Positions 1-8,704 of a stretch of DNA of 12,879 nucleotides are shown one piece after another. The notes under the pieces were generated by a model that had not been told where the DNA came from, did no database searches, and saw only the letters and a list, made by a program, of their open reading frames with translations. The stretch is taken from assembly GCA_002179805.1 (NCBI GenBank), contig NAVB01001728.1:1-12879 (forward strand). The letters run 5' to 3'. The stretch comes from Acanthamoeba lenticulata. Lineage: Eukaryota > Discosea > Longamoebia > Acanthamoebidae. The translations under genes and the position numbers were made by a program. Position 1 is the first letter of the stretch; each line of letters begins with the position of its first letter.

Positions 1-205
1 CCTCGCCTCTTTGTCTAGCGCGCCACTCCTTCTCGCGCTTGTTGATCTTCTTCTTCTTCTTTTCCTTTTTGATACCGAAGCCGGCCATGATGAAGCCCTC
101 CTCATCCCTGGTCTGACCACGCCGCGACAGACTGTCCAACGTGCTGGCGAAGGATGTCTGTTTCAGATCCGCCAGATGAGGAATCGGTCCCTTCCTCTCC
201 GCCAT
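1..205 (-). CDS. Unrecognised Lys-rich protein, N-terminal part (runs off the window)
   Basis: An open frame starts at ATG 205-203 on the minus strand and stays open to the left edge (68 codons), so only the N-terminus is present. The first residues are MAERKGPIPHLADLKQ; further on there is an FIMAGFGIKK segment, then a run of five to six lysines and KINKREKEWRARQRG. The basic C-terminal part of what is visible resembles a nuclear or nucleolar localisation signal and probably begins a charged helix. I do not recognise the family. The start is supported by a TATA box at 249-257, which would give a leader of roughly 20 nt, and by the lack of any other in-frame ATG near it. A small nucleolar or ribosome-biogenesis protein is possible but is only a guess from composition. 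The gene continues outside the window. Confidence 0.6.
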   Translation of the reverse strand, partial: MAERKGPIPHLADLKQTSFASTLDSLSRRGQTRDEEGFIMAGFGIKKEKKKKKINKREKEWRARQRGE

Positions 206-969
206 CTTTTAGCTGCGTTCGCTTGTTGCGAAGGGTGAAATGACGACGATTTTTATACACGGGGGCTTGCCACGCTTCTGCTTCCGCTTCCACTTCCCGC
301 ACCTGACGTCACCCAGAGAAACCAAAAGGGGAGCCACAGAAGGAAAAATAAGCCAACGTGTACCAAACAACGAAGAACGAAAAGCCTCAACAACCCGTGA
401 TGTAAAGGAGGAAAGCAAGAAGAAACTCCCAAGGGAAGAAGCAGGTGTCCACTTACCGCTACTACAACGGCAGAAGGAAGGTTTGCGCAGGAGGGTCAAA
501 TGCTTCTTGCGCACAAGACAAGAATTTGAGCGCTGTCTGGTGGCGGAGAGGAGGAACGAACACCGGCACAGGAGTTACTCCCCGTTGAGCGCCAGTTTGT
601 GCGTCATTGGTGGCCGCTACGCCGGAGATGACGCTGCAAATAACTCTGCTATTCGTGGTACGCCCCTTTCCCGCAAAGAGAAACCCCACGAAGAAGGAGG
701 AACACCAAATGGGCGGCGCTGTTCTTCTTTCTCAACAAGACGAGAATGGGTTACGAGAAGAGGAAGGAGAAAACGGGAACGTAATGGGTCACGAGTGTAC
801 ATTGTTTGGGTAGGAGACCAAGCGCTCTAACGTTGTAGCTAATACAAGCAAGAAGAAGGAAAGGTGAAAAAGAGAAGGGGAGGAAGAAGAATGGGCATCA
901 CGCAAACCACCCTAGGCAGTTTCGAGTTGTTGTGCGGGTTGTCCGGACGGAAGGAGGAGGAAGAAGACT
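206..969. other. Gene-poor interval between the Lys-rich gene and the aquaporin
   Basis: This is the longest stretch without a convincing gene. It should hold the promoter of the Lys-rich gene (right-to-left transcription) and the 3' UTR of the aquaporin. The aquaporin stop is followed on the minus strand by a pyrimidine-rich tract (about 840-969). A palindromic TGACGTCA lies at 304-311. A strong donor-like GTAAGT on the minus strand occupies 456-451. A 196-codon plus-strand frame (240-830) and shorter minus-strand frames exist, but they are rich in AAA, AGA and GGA codons, unlike the AAG-dominated real exons, and show no family motif. I call no gene here. Confidence 0.5.
249..257 (-). promoter_or_regulatory. 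TATA box of the Lys-rich gene
   Basis: Minus strand reads TATAAAAAT, 44-52 nt upstream of the ATG at 205. With the usual 25-30 nt spacing, transcription would start near 225 and leave a leader of about 20 nt, which suits a compact amoebal gene. It is the best TATA match next to any start codon in this window. It conflicts with reading the GTAAGT at 456-451 as a 5' UTR donor, unless there are two promoters. Confidence 0.5.
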
Positions 970-1964
970 CTACTTCTGACCGAGCAGGTAGGCGCTCTGG
1001 TCGCCCATGTCCTCGTACTCGCCGTCGCTGGCCATGGGGATGGTGCCGCGGATGTGCTGCTTGCTGCGCTTGGTGGCGGCGACGGAGGCCACGGTGGTGG
1101 CCTCGGCAGAGTAGAGCGAAATCTGCTCCTCATCGCCATACTCGTCGACGTTGGTGATGTAGAAGAGACCGCCAGCCGAGAGGCCGCCCAACACGCCGCC
1201 GATAAGGTAGATCCAGGTGTACTCCATACGGGTGATGTCACCATGAGCGAGCGTGTCGGAGAAGTTGAGACCCAGCAAGATGGCAGGGTTCAAAGCACCA
1301 CCAGACACGTCTGCAGAGGGCAAGAAATATTAATAAAATAATCAGCACAATGAAGCCAAGAGATGTAAAATCAAAAGTGCTAAAGGAAGAAATGAAGGAG
1401 GCGGGACGCACAGCCAGCAGAGCAGATGCCAGAGAGGACAGTGAAACCGATGGCCATGCCGAAGAAAGAGTTACCGGCCTGAGGCTTCGTGGTGGCGACT
1501 TGGAGAACGACAAAGTCAAGCAGGAAGGTCCAGAACCACTCGACGATGAGGGCGCCGATGAGGGGGATGTTGGCGCCAGGCGTGATACGGAAGGTCTCAG
1601 AGAGGGAGGCCCACTCGAACAGACCGGCAAGGAATGCAGCGAAGATTTGGACCACGATGTAAATGGCAGCATCGAGGGTCGAGATGGGGGGCTTCTCCTG
1701 GCCTGGGCGGGGCTTGTGGCCCAGAGACCTAACCCAAACGGCGATCGTGATGGAGGGGTTGTAGTGGGCTCCCGACAAATGGCCGCCAGCGTAGACCACA
1801 GCGACAAGACAGGTGCCGATACCGAGGGCGGCCTGCATCTCGAAAACGTTCTCGCTTCGGATGAAGTTGATCAAGTTGAAAGCGATGGACGAAGTCAAGA
1901 AGAATGTGCCGATGAACTCCATAATGAATGGGGTCAACAGCTTCGCGTATTTCTTTGGAACCAT
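970..1964 (-). CDS. Aquaporin (MIP family), two exons, 297 aa, atypical selectivity filter
   Basis: Exons 1964-1412 and 1310-970; the 101 bp intron (1411-1311) has donor GTGCGT and acceptor CAG, and the junction codon is TAC. A membrane channel with the MIP layout: TM1 about residues 10-31, then two half-helix loops. The first carries HLSGAHYNPS (NPA replaced by NPS), the second SGGALNPAILLG (intact NPA). TM3-TM6 lie between and after them. Aligned to mammalian AQP1, the four ar/R filter positions F56, H180, C189 and R195 become I, I, G and I, so the usual Arg after the second NPA is missing. A C-terminal tail of about 60 residues is acidic and ends with YEDM and YLLGQK. In amoebae, contractile-vacuole and plasma-membrane aquaporins are known; which membrane this one serves is unknown. 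Family assignment is firm; substrate is open. Confidence 0.9.
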
Positions 1965-2291
1965 TTTCGAATTGGTTGGTTTTATGCGCGGATGTGCAGG
2001 TGTGTGAAAGAGGTGATTTAGTTGGCCTTCTCAGGACAACAACAAATCGCACAGTAAATGTAGGGAACCCTAGCGCGAGAAGCTTTGTGAAGTAGAAGCC
2101 GGTCGTCGTCAGTTGCGACCGCCCCCTCTTCTTTCCCCCACTTCGGAACCCGGTTTCCTCTTGGTTTTTGTTAATATAAAATGGCGCCAAAAGTCCACTT
2201 CCGCGTTCTGATTCCGGAATGAGGCAGATGAACGCCTTTTGGCCAACACACTCTGGGCAGCTGCCAGGCCCAAAGTGACCTCCTGTTTGTG
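1965..2291. other. Intergenic: aquaporin upstream region and LETM1 3' flank
   Basis: This 327 bp gap lies between two minus-strand genes. An AT-rich element reading ATATAAAA on the plus strand (TTTTATAT on the minus) lies near 2173-2181, about 210 bp from the aquaporin ATG. A closer ATAAAA (1985-1980, minus) sits only 15-20 nt before that ATG, too near to work as a normal TATA box for it. A CCAAT also sits just before the ATG. I see no coding potential or RNA gene here. Confidence 0.4.
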
Positions 2292-4988
2292 TCACAGGTT
2301 GGTGTCATGATCACCGCCCGCAGTGTAGATCTGCTCCAGCTGCTCTAGCGAGACCTGGCCGTCGTGGTTTGTATCGAGCTTCCGCCACATGGTGAGCACG
2401 TCCTCCGGGCTGTATTTGGCCTTGAGGTGCGACACGGCCATCTGGAACTCCTCGAACGAGATTTGGCCTGGCAATCACACGCGGTTCGTCAGGCTTTAAT
2501 CAAAGGCCAACGTCGCGTGAAGAGGACGCACCATCTTGGTTGGTGTCGATGATGGACATGAGGGCGCGTGCACGCTCGTCCACCCGGTCCATCTCCTTGT
2601 CGAGCTTGGCGATCATCTTGTCGAGCTTGGTCTCGAGCGTGTGGACCACCTTGTCCTGCGGCGTCGGCGGCGTCGTAGTGGCGGCGCTGGCTTCGACCTC
2701 CTTGCGCTCTTCCTTGCGCTCCTCCTTGCGCTCCTTGAGTTGCTCGAGCGCCTCGCGTTCCTTCTTGATCTTTGTCGGGGACGATGCGAACAGAAGCGAC
2801 ACGGCCTCACTCACCAGTTTCATCTGCTCGGCCGAGTAGGCCGTTGTTGCTGTCGGCTTCTTCGTTGTGGCCTCTGCCGCGAGCGGCTCGGCCTGCGCCG
2901 CGGCCGCCTCCGCCTCGGCCTTTTGCTTCTTCTCCTCTTTCTGCTTTTCCTTCTTCTCCTTCTCCTCAGTCTTGATGGCCTGAATCTGCTCCTTGAGCAC
3001 GGCCAACTTCGACTCCATGTCCTGCGTGGTCTGCGCCGCCGAGGTCAGCTTCGTGTCGGCCACGAGCTGGTCCGGCAGCGTCGAGATGGTCTTCTGGAGG
3101 GCCTCCTCCACGGCCTTGGGTAGTGCGACCTCGCTCGGCTCGGCCTTCTTTGCCTCTGCCGCCTGCGTGACGCCCGTCTTCGCTACTGTGCTCCACCACC
3201 CAGTGAGTCGTGTGTGTGGCGTGTGTGTGTGTGTTCGTGCGCATGTGCACGTTACCTTGAGGCGCCGAGTAGGACGAGGTGAGCGCAAACGCACGGGACA
3301 AGATGAGCAGCGACGGCGGAACCTTCTGCGCCGACAGGAGCAGCCACTGCTCCATCTGCGCCTTGGCTGTTGACGATATCACAGAGACACAACCACGTAA
3401 ATCAGTATAATGCTCCCTTGCGTGGATTCTTGATGCGGGTACCAGTGGCAAAGTCCTTGTAGTCCATGCCACGGACCTGCGTGGCCTGCTTCATTTCGAC
3501 CTCTGTGAACTTATCCAGCGCCGCTTCTTCCGCGATCAACTACATCGTACCATGGTGCCCCCGCCCCTCTTTGGTGTGAGCAAATGCGAGGAAGCGAGAA
3601 CAGTGCCGCGGTGGAAGAAGAGGCGCACCGCATCGTCCTCGTGGATCTCGTGGAGCTTGCTCCGGAGCTGGTGGCGCAGGTAGTGCGTCGGACCGAAGCG
3701 CGAGAGGCCCATGTACTTGCACATCGCGATGATCTGATGTGGCGTCGATCTCATGAGATTCTCTCATGGACCTGTGGCGGCGCGAAGAAGGGGGAATAAG
3801 CGACGAGGGAGGACGAACCTGCTGGCGGTCGAGCATCTCGAGGGTGAACTTGTCCTCGAACAGCTTGGACAGGCCCATGATCTCCTTGGTCTCCAGGCTT
3901 CGGCCCTCCTTGACCTTCTTCATGGCCTCGGCAAAGGCGGCAGCCGAAGGCGCGTCAGGCGCGATCTGGAGCGAGCGCAGGTAGAGGGCGTCCTCCAGGA
4001 ACTTGGCCATCTCCAGCTTCAGCTGTACGGCCTTGCGCCGCGCTTCCTCCTGTGTGGTCCATACGATCGTTGTCAACCCACTACACAACGATGAAAAAGA
4101 AAAAGGAGGTGATGGTTATGGTGGCGACCTTCTTGATCTTGTCCTCAAAGGTCGAGGGCAGCATGTTGGGGAAGACGACCAGCAGGACCGGGAGCAGCAG
4201 CTCGGCAAACGGGATGATGACGATGGCCAGGAACGGCACCAACCGGAACAGGTCCACTGTCGGACAGAAGACAATCATAGTCAGAAGACCGAGAGCGATC
4301 GACGACTGCGGCTTTGCTTCTCCTGACAAGAAAGGGGGAAGGGACTCACCAGTGGTCTGTGTGAGAAGGCGCCGCTCGCGTCGCGTGAGGGTCTCGCCCG
4401 CGATCTTCTTACGTAGCAGCAACGACGCCGCCTTCACGTTCTGTTGTCCAACTCGACCAGCAAAGGTCCGGGTGGTGAGGAAAAGGTTCGTCGCTCGAGG
4501 GGGGAGAAAGGACAACGTACCGCGGCGAGCAGGCGGGAGCCGGCCCATAAGTGGAGGACGGCGTCGCGCACCTTCCCCAGCAACCCCACCTTCTTGTCTG
4601 TGGGTTCACTTCCGGCCTCTGAGGCCGTTGGCGTGGTTGAAGGTGACGACGGGGAGGTGGCGGTCGAGGCAGCGGCTGCAACGGGCGAAGGGGAAGAAGT
4701 GGGCGACGAAAAGCTGCGGACGACGTGGTGGGCCCACCCTCGGGCACTTGATGTGTTCAGGAGGAAAGTTCCCGACGTACACGAAGCACGGGTGCGTGCA
4801 GAAGAGACGTAGGGTTGCCACCGGATACCAACGGCACCACTTCCACGAGCATACGGAACAGCTAGCAAAGAGGAAGTTGTGGATGTGCGGCAGACTGCAG
4901 CCGACTCCACCCCGAAAAGATCCAAGGAGGCGCCCAGCAGGCGAGGACGAACCGGTCCCTCGGCCAGCAGATACCCCCTTCGTAGCAT
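2292..4988 (-). CDS. LETM1: LETM1 mitochondrial inner-membrane cation/proton exchanger, nine exons, 686 aa
   Basis: Exons: 4988-4521, 4440-4350, 4256-4129, 4049-3819, 3733-3629, 3539-3443, 3366-3256, 3185-2532, 2467-2292; introns 64-93 bp, all phases consistent. LETM1 proteins sit in the mitochondrial inner membrane and support K+/H+ or Ca2+/H+ exchange and cristae shape. The N-terminus ([11 protein letters not shown], then an Arg/Ser/Ala-rich stretch free of acidic clusters) looks like a matrix-targeting presequence. The single membrane helix falls at about 192-218 ([20 protein letters not shown]) and keeps the conserved Glu (E205). [10 protein letters not shown] and the ribosome-binding-like domain ([22 protein letters not shown]) follow. 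Residues about 411-610 are a charged coiled coil. EF-hand loops are DTNQDGQISFEE (624-635, complete) and [12 protein letters not shown] (660-671, Gln at position 12). Intron 3 uses an atypical donor, GTCGCC. The start is the first ATG giving a targeting peptide, 115 bp downstream of the TPI stop. Confidence 0.93.
2698..2733. repeat. 12-bp tandem repeat, three units, inside LETM1 exon 8
   Basis: Three near-identical 12-bp units (CTCCTTGCGCTC with one change in the middle copy) lie at 2698-2709, 2710-2721 and 2722-2733. On the minus strand they encode the coiled-coil segment [13 protein letters not shown]. The repeat keeps frame and fits expansion of a charged helix. Confidence 0.8.
3210..3234. 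repeat. GT/CA dinucleotide repeat in LETM1 intron 7
   Basis: Two runs of alternating GT (3210-3218 and 3221-3234) separated by GC lie within the 70 bp intron 3255-3186. On the transcribed strand this is a CA repeat just inside the donor. It is likely to vary in length between strains. Confidence 0.85.
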
Positions 4989-5103
4989 GGTCACACAACA
5001 CTTGTGTGTCCGGACTTGCACTGGTCTAGCCGCCAGCAAGCGTAAAATTGCTTTTTTCTTTGTTATTTTCTTCTTCTTGTCGCGAAGGTTGGCAGTTGAC
5101 AGC
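4989..5103 (-). promoter_or_regulatory. Short LETM1 upstream region with a hairpin beside the start codon
   Basis: Only 115 bp separate the TPI stop from the LETM1 ATG, so the TPI 3' UTR and the LETM1 promoter and leader must share it. A perfect inverted repeat occupies 4992-4998 and 5002-5008 (CACACAA and TTGTGTG, 3-nt loop), 3 bp before the ATG. AT-rich stretches (AAAATAAC and TTTTAC on the minus strand) lie nearer the TPI side. There is no clear TATA box. Confidence 0.4.
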
Positions 5104-6252
<1,149 letters not shown>

Positions 6253-6376
6253 GTTGCTTGTTGTGAGGATGTATCGATCGAGTGTGGCTCTGTGTGCGTA
6301 AGTATGAGTGTGATTTCTCGGTGTTTTTTCACTTCGTCTTCCATTTTTCCCTGTCCCTCGTCTTCTTCCTTGCGGG
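6253..6376. promoter_or_regulatory. Divergent promoter between TPI and the ANKRD54-like gene
   Basis: Only 124 bp separate the two ATGs (163 bp if the ankyrin gene starts at 6416), so one short region must drive both directions. I see no TATA box for either. The ankyrin side is pyrimidine-rich (about 6320-6370). A GTAAGT on the plus strand at 6298-6303 could be the donor of a 5' UTR intron in the ankyrin gene, ending at the AG at 6413-6414 just before ATG 6416. Confidence 0.45.
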
Positions 6377-7240
6377 ATGGAGTGGTCCTCTCTGCCTGCT
6401 GGGGCTGCCCCGAGCATGACTCCACACGAAATGTTTATACATGCTGCAGAGGTGCCACTCCTTCCTTGGTCTGCTGGCGAGGCTTCGCGGCACTAAGAAG
6501 AGCGGCTTGGCGGGGGGGGGGAGGTGGGAGATGTGGGCGGCGTAGCGGCAGCCGTGACGCAAGCGGGGGTGTGGGTCAATCAGCGGGACGACCGAGGGAG
6601 AACTGCCCTTCACGTTAGCAGCGCCTGCGGCCACGTGCCTGTTGTGCAGTGCCTTCTCGCCCTGGGTGCAGACCCGACCATCTGCGACTCGCGGGGCAAC
6701 ACCCCGCTCCACTTGGCTGGTACCACCCACAAAACGTTTGCATGAGCCACAGCGAAGGGAGCCTTGACGCTGCAGCTGTCACCAGCCACGAGTGGACGAG
6801 CAGATGTAGTGCGCTGCCTGCTGGCTAGCGACAAGGGGGCGGGAGCCTTCACCGTTGACAGCACGGGACGCACTCCGTTGCACTGGGCCTACGACCGTCT
6901 CCACCGAATCAAGTCGCCCACGTCCTCCTTGGCTGACGTCCAGGTGCTTCCCTGCTCTACTTTGGTGCATTTTCTCTTCTTCTGACCGCTTTCGTGTAGC
7001 GCCAACTACAAGAGATTGTCAGCAGCATTCACGATTACGTGAGCCGCACAGCGTCGCCAGAGCAAGCACAAGCGCTTCAACAACAGCTCCAGCACATTGC
7101 CCACAAGGTGGACGGCGCAGCTCTTCTTCTGTTTCTACCAAATGTCAACTCACCCCCTCCTCTTCTTGCAGGTGACCGCCATGGAGACCGCTGAAGACGT
7201 GGACGAGATCGAGCGCATGCTTACCTCTTTGGCCCTGTAA
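6377..7240 (+). CDS. ANKRD54-like ankyrin-repeat protein, five exons, 201 aa
   Basis: Exons: 6377-6451, 6524-6719, 6786-6943, 7000-7107, 7172-7240; introns 56-72 bp. The protein has an N-terminal capping helix pair (EMFIHAAEVGDVGGVAAAV), three ankyrin repeats (GRTALHVSSACGHVPVV, GNTPLHLAATSGRADVV, GRTPLHWAYDRLH), then an alpha-helical tail (QRQLQEIVSSIHDYVSR, later VDEIERMLTSLAL). That order and the tail match human ANKRD54 (LIAR), an adaptor that shuttles between nucleus and cytoplasm and binds Tec-family kinases such as LYN/BTK; the role in an amoeba is unknown. The first ATG in the open frame is 6377; ATG 6416 is also plausible and gives 188 aa starting MTPHEMF. Intron 1 ends in a run of ten G, and its donor is GTGCCA. 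A different 3' end is possible: the final TAA overlaps a donor-like GTAATT (see findings). Confidence 0.82.
6512..6521 (+). repeat. Poly-G run (10 G) before the second exon of the ANKRD54-like gene
   Basis: Ten consecutive G bases end 2 bp before exon 2, where a polypyrimidine tract would be expected. The run lies inside the intron, so a length error would not shift the reading frame. Confidence 0.9.
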
Positions 7241-7452
7241 TTAACATTAACTCTTGCTTTGCTTGTGTTGCAGCAGAGCCAACTTGAAGAACAAGTTGAC
7301 ACCCCTCACAAAGAAGCAAGATCACAAGGAGGTAGGGGCGGTCAAGAAAATGGTTTGAAAAGAGCGGGGAAGGCAGAAGAAGAGGGAAAAAGGAAAGAAG
7401 CCTCGTTGCGGTTCAGTTCGCACTGGCCAGCAACTTGTTGAATGACTGCCCT
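7241..7452 (+). other. Intergenic region between the ANKRD54-like gene and the glycosyltransferase-like gene, with exon-like piece
   Basis: The two genes run in the same direction, so this 212 bp should hold the 3' UTR of the first and the promoter of the second. It contains a good acceptor (TTGTGTTGCAG, ending 7273), a short stretch with all three plus frames open, and a donor-like GTAGGG at 7331, followed by a purine-rich tract to about 7400. It may be a further exon of the ankyrin gene or a 5' UTR exon of the next one. No TATA box is apparent. Confidence 0.4.
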
Positions 7453-8632
7453 ATGACCTGCTACCCGCGAGCGCGCTTGTCGAGAAGACGTTGTGGCTTG
7501 TTCCTTGTTCTGTTAAGTGCTCTATCCTGCCTGCCCATTCTCATCTTTCAGACGCTTATCTATGCACCGGTGATAGAGCTCGGCAATGGCCTCAAGATTC
7601 GTGATCTGCCTGCTGTTGTATTGCCGAGTGAGGCAGGCCCACCCCATGCCTCCTCGGGTGCAGAGACTGCCGTAAGACCTGAACAGATCTACCTGTTGAC
7701 GGTGACCAGCGCCAAGTACGGCAGCTCCCTATGGCCCTACTGGGTTGCCCACTACACCAATGCTTCCCATGACCTACACTTAATCCCCAAGTCCAACTTC
7801 ATCCTGCTCATTCATGTGGACAACGTTGCTTCTCCAGTGCGCCACCCTGTCTGCCTGTTTAGCCATTCTTGGTTGTTACGAGGCGCTCACAAGAAGGGAG
7901 CACTCAGCCCCCAGCTGAAGTGCGTCTGTTTCAGGAGCTGGGCATCTCGCCCACCTTGTGGTCAGGGTTGTTCTCGCAGAAGGTGGAGATCAAGCAGCAC
8001 TTGAATCAGCGGATCCCGCACTCAGCTTGGGTCATCGAGTCGGACGACGACGAGTTGATTGAATTCCCTCCTGGTTCCTTCATAGACTACCTGTCCGACT
8101 TGCAATCCAGTGGCCACAACATGGTCCACGCCCAGTTCGTGGATCACGTCGCTGCGGACTGCACTCTACGGCCTATTCAGCACGAACGGTCTCTGTGGTC
8201 GCAGTTCCCATGCAAGAGCGCCGTCACCAAGAACTTCATCAAGGGGGCGTCGTACAAGAAGCCCATCCACAGGGGCTTCCTGGTCACTGATGCTGGGATA
8301 CACAACTACCTCAATGAGTCTCACCACGACTTCATGTCTGCCCCCAAGAAGGATGTAAGGAAACCTCCACTAGCTATGCCAAGTTGGCAATCTAACCCAC
8401 GATCTCTGTCCATCAGCTGGACGTGCACCATTTCAAGTGGCGCGACGGCTGCCTGGAGAAGCTGCGCGAGCGAGTAGCGCTCAACACGAAGTGGGTCTCC
8501 CAGTCGAGACGATTCGTTCTGTTCTACGAGCAGTATGGCAAGATGCCCGCCCCTGAGTGTGGCTGCGTTGATCGTGAGGTCGTCGACTCCTTCCTCCTCG
8601 CGCATCCGCCTCCACCAAAAAAGAAACAATAA
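7453..8632 (+). CDS. Type II membrane protein resembling family 2-like glycosyltransferases, three exons, 348 aa
   Basis: Exons: 7453-7836, 7908-8354, 8417-8632; introns of 71 and 62 bp with donors GTGCGC and GTAAGG. A short basic N-terminus (MTCYPRARLSRRR) is followed by one hydrophobic helix (CGLFLVLLSALSCLPILIF), which predicts a Golgi or ER type II anchor with the rest in the lumen. The lumenal part has YLLTVTSAKYGSSLWPYWV, then AWVIESDDDELIEFP, where the acidic cluster resembles the metal-binding DxD/DxDE of GT-A transferases of the Glyco_tranf_2_4 or GT92 type. Near the end, VHHFKWRDGCLEKLRERV matches the HxKW block such proteins carry after the active site. Donor and acceptor sugars are unknown. 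The start is the first in-frame ATG; the frame is open for 117 bp upstream without ATG. A pseudo-enzyme is not excluded. The first junction is the least certain: a donor at GTTGCT (7825-7830) would drop four residues. Confidence 0.68.
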
Positions 8633-8636
8633 TAAA
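8631..8636 (+). terminator. AATAAA polyadenylation signal overlapping the stop codon
   Basis: AATAAA starts within the TAA stop of the glycosyltransferase-like gene (8630-8632), so the 3' UTR would be only about 15-40 nt. That suits the convergent USP5 gene, whose stop lies at 8707-8705. Confidence 0.5.
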
Positions 8637-8704
8637 AAGGTTCATTCACCACATGAAGGCTGCAGCAAAGAAGGTGGTCCATCCATTCCTCAGGCCCTCT
8701 TTGC
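8633..8704. other. Convergent 3' intergenic spacer
   Basis: Only 72 bp separate two stop codons of genes facing each other, so the 3' UTRs probably overlap. I see no polyadenylation hexamer for USP5 on the minus strand. Confidence 0.5.

Noticed and set aside
240..830. Plus-strand ATG frame of 196 codons in the gene-poor interval
   Set aside because: Its codon use (many AAA, AGA, GGA) differs from the real exons, it has no domain or targeting signal, and its ATG sits next to the TATA box of the minus-strand gene. Kept only as a low-probability possibility.
1980..1985. ATAAAA as TATA box of the aquaporin
   Set aside because: It lies only 15-20 nt before the ATG, so transcription would begin inside the coding region unless the second Met is used.
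1350..2021. Plus-strand open frame of 223 codons
   Set aside because: Exact antisense of aquaporin exon 1, which has clear family motifs; the Asp/Glu/Gly-rich product is a shadow.
2536..3123. Plus-strand Leu/Arg-rich frames of 99-195 codons
   Set aside because: Antisense of the Lys/Glu-rich coiled-coil exon of LETM1; Lys/Glu codons read backwards give Leu/Phe.
4052..5029. Plus-strand open frame of 325 codons
   Set aside because: Antisense to LETM1 exons 1-3 and their introns; Arg/Pro-rich and low complexity, with no motif.
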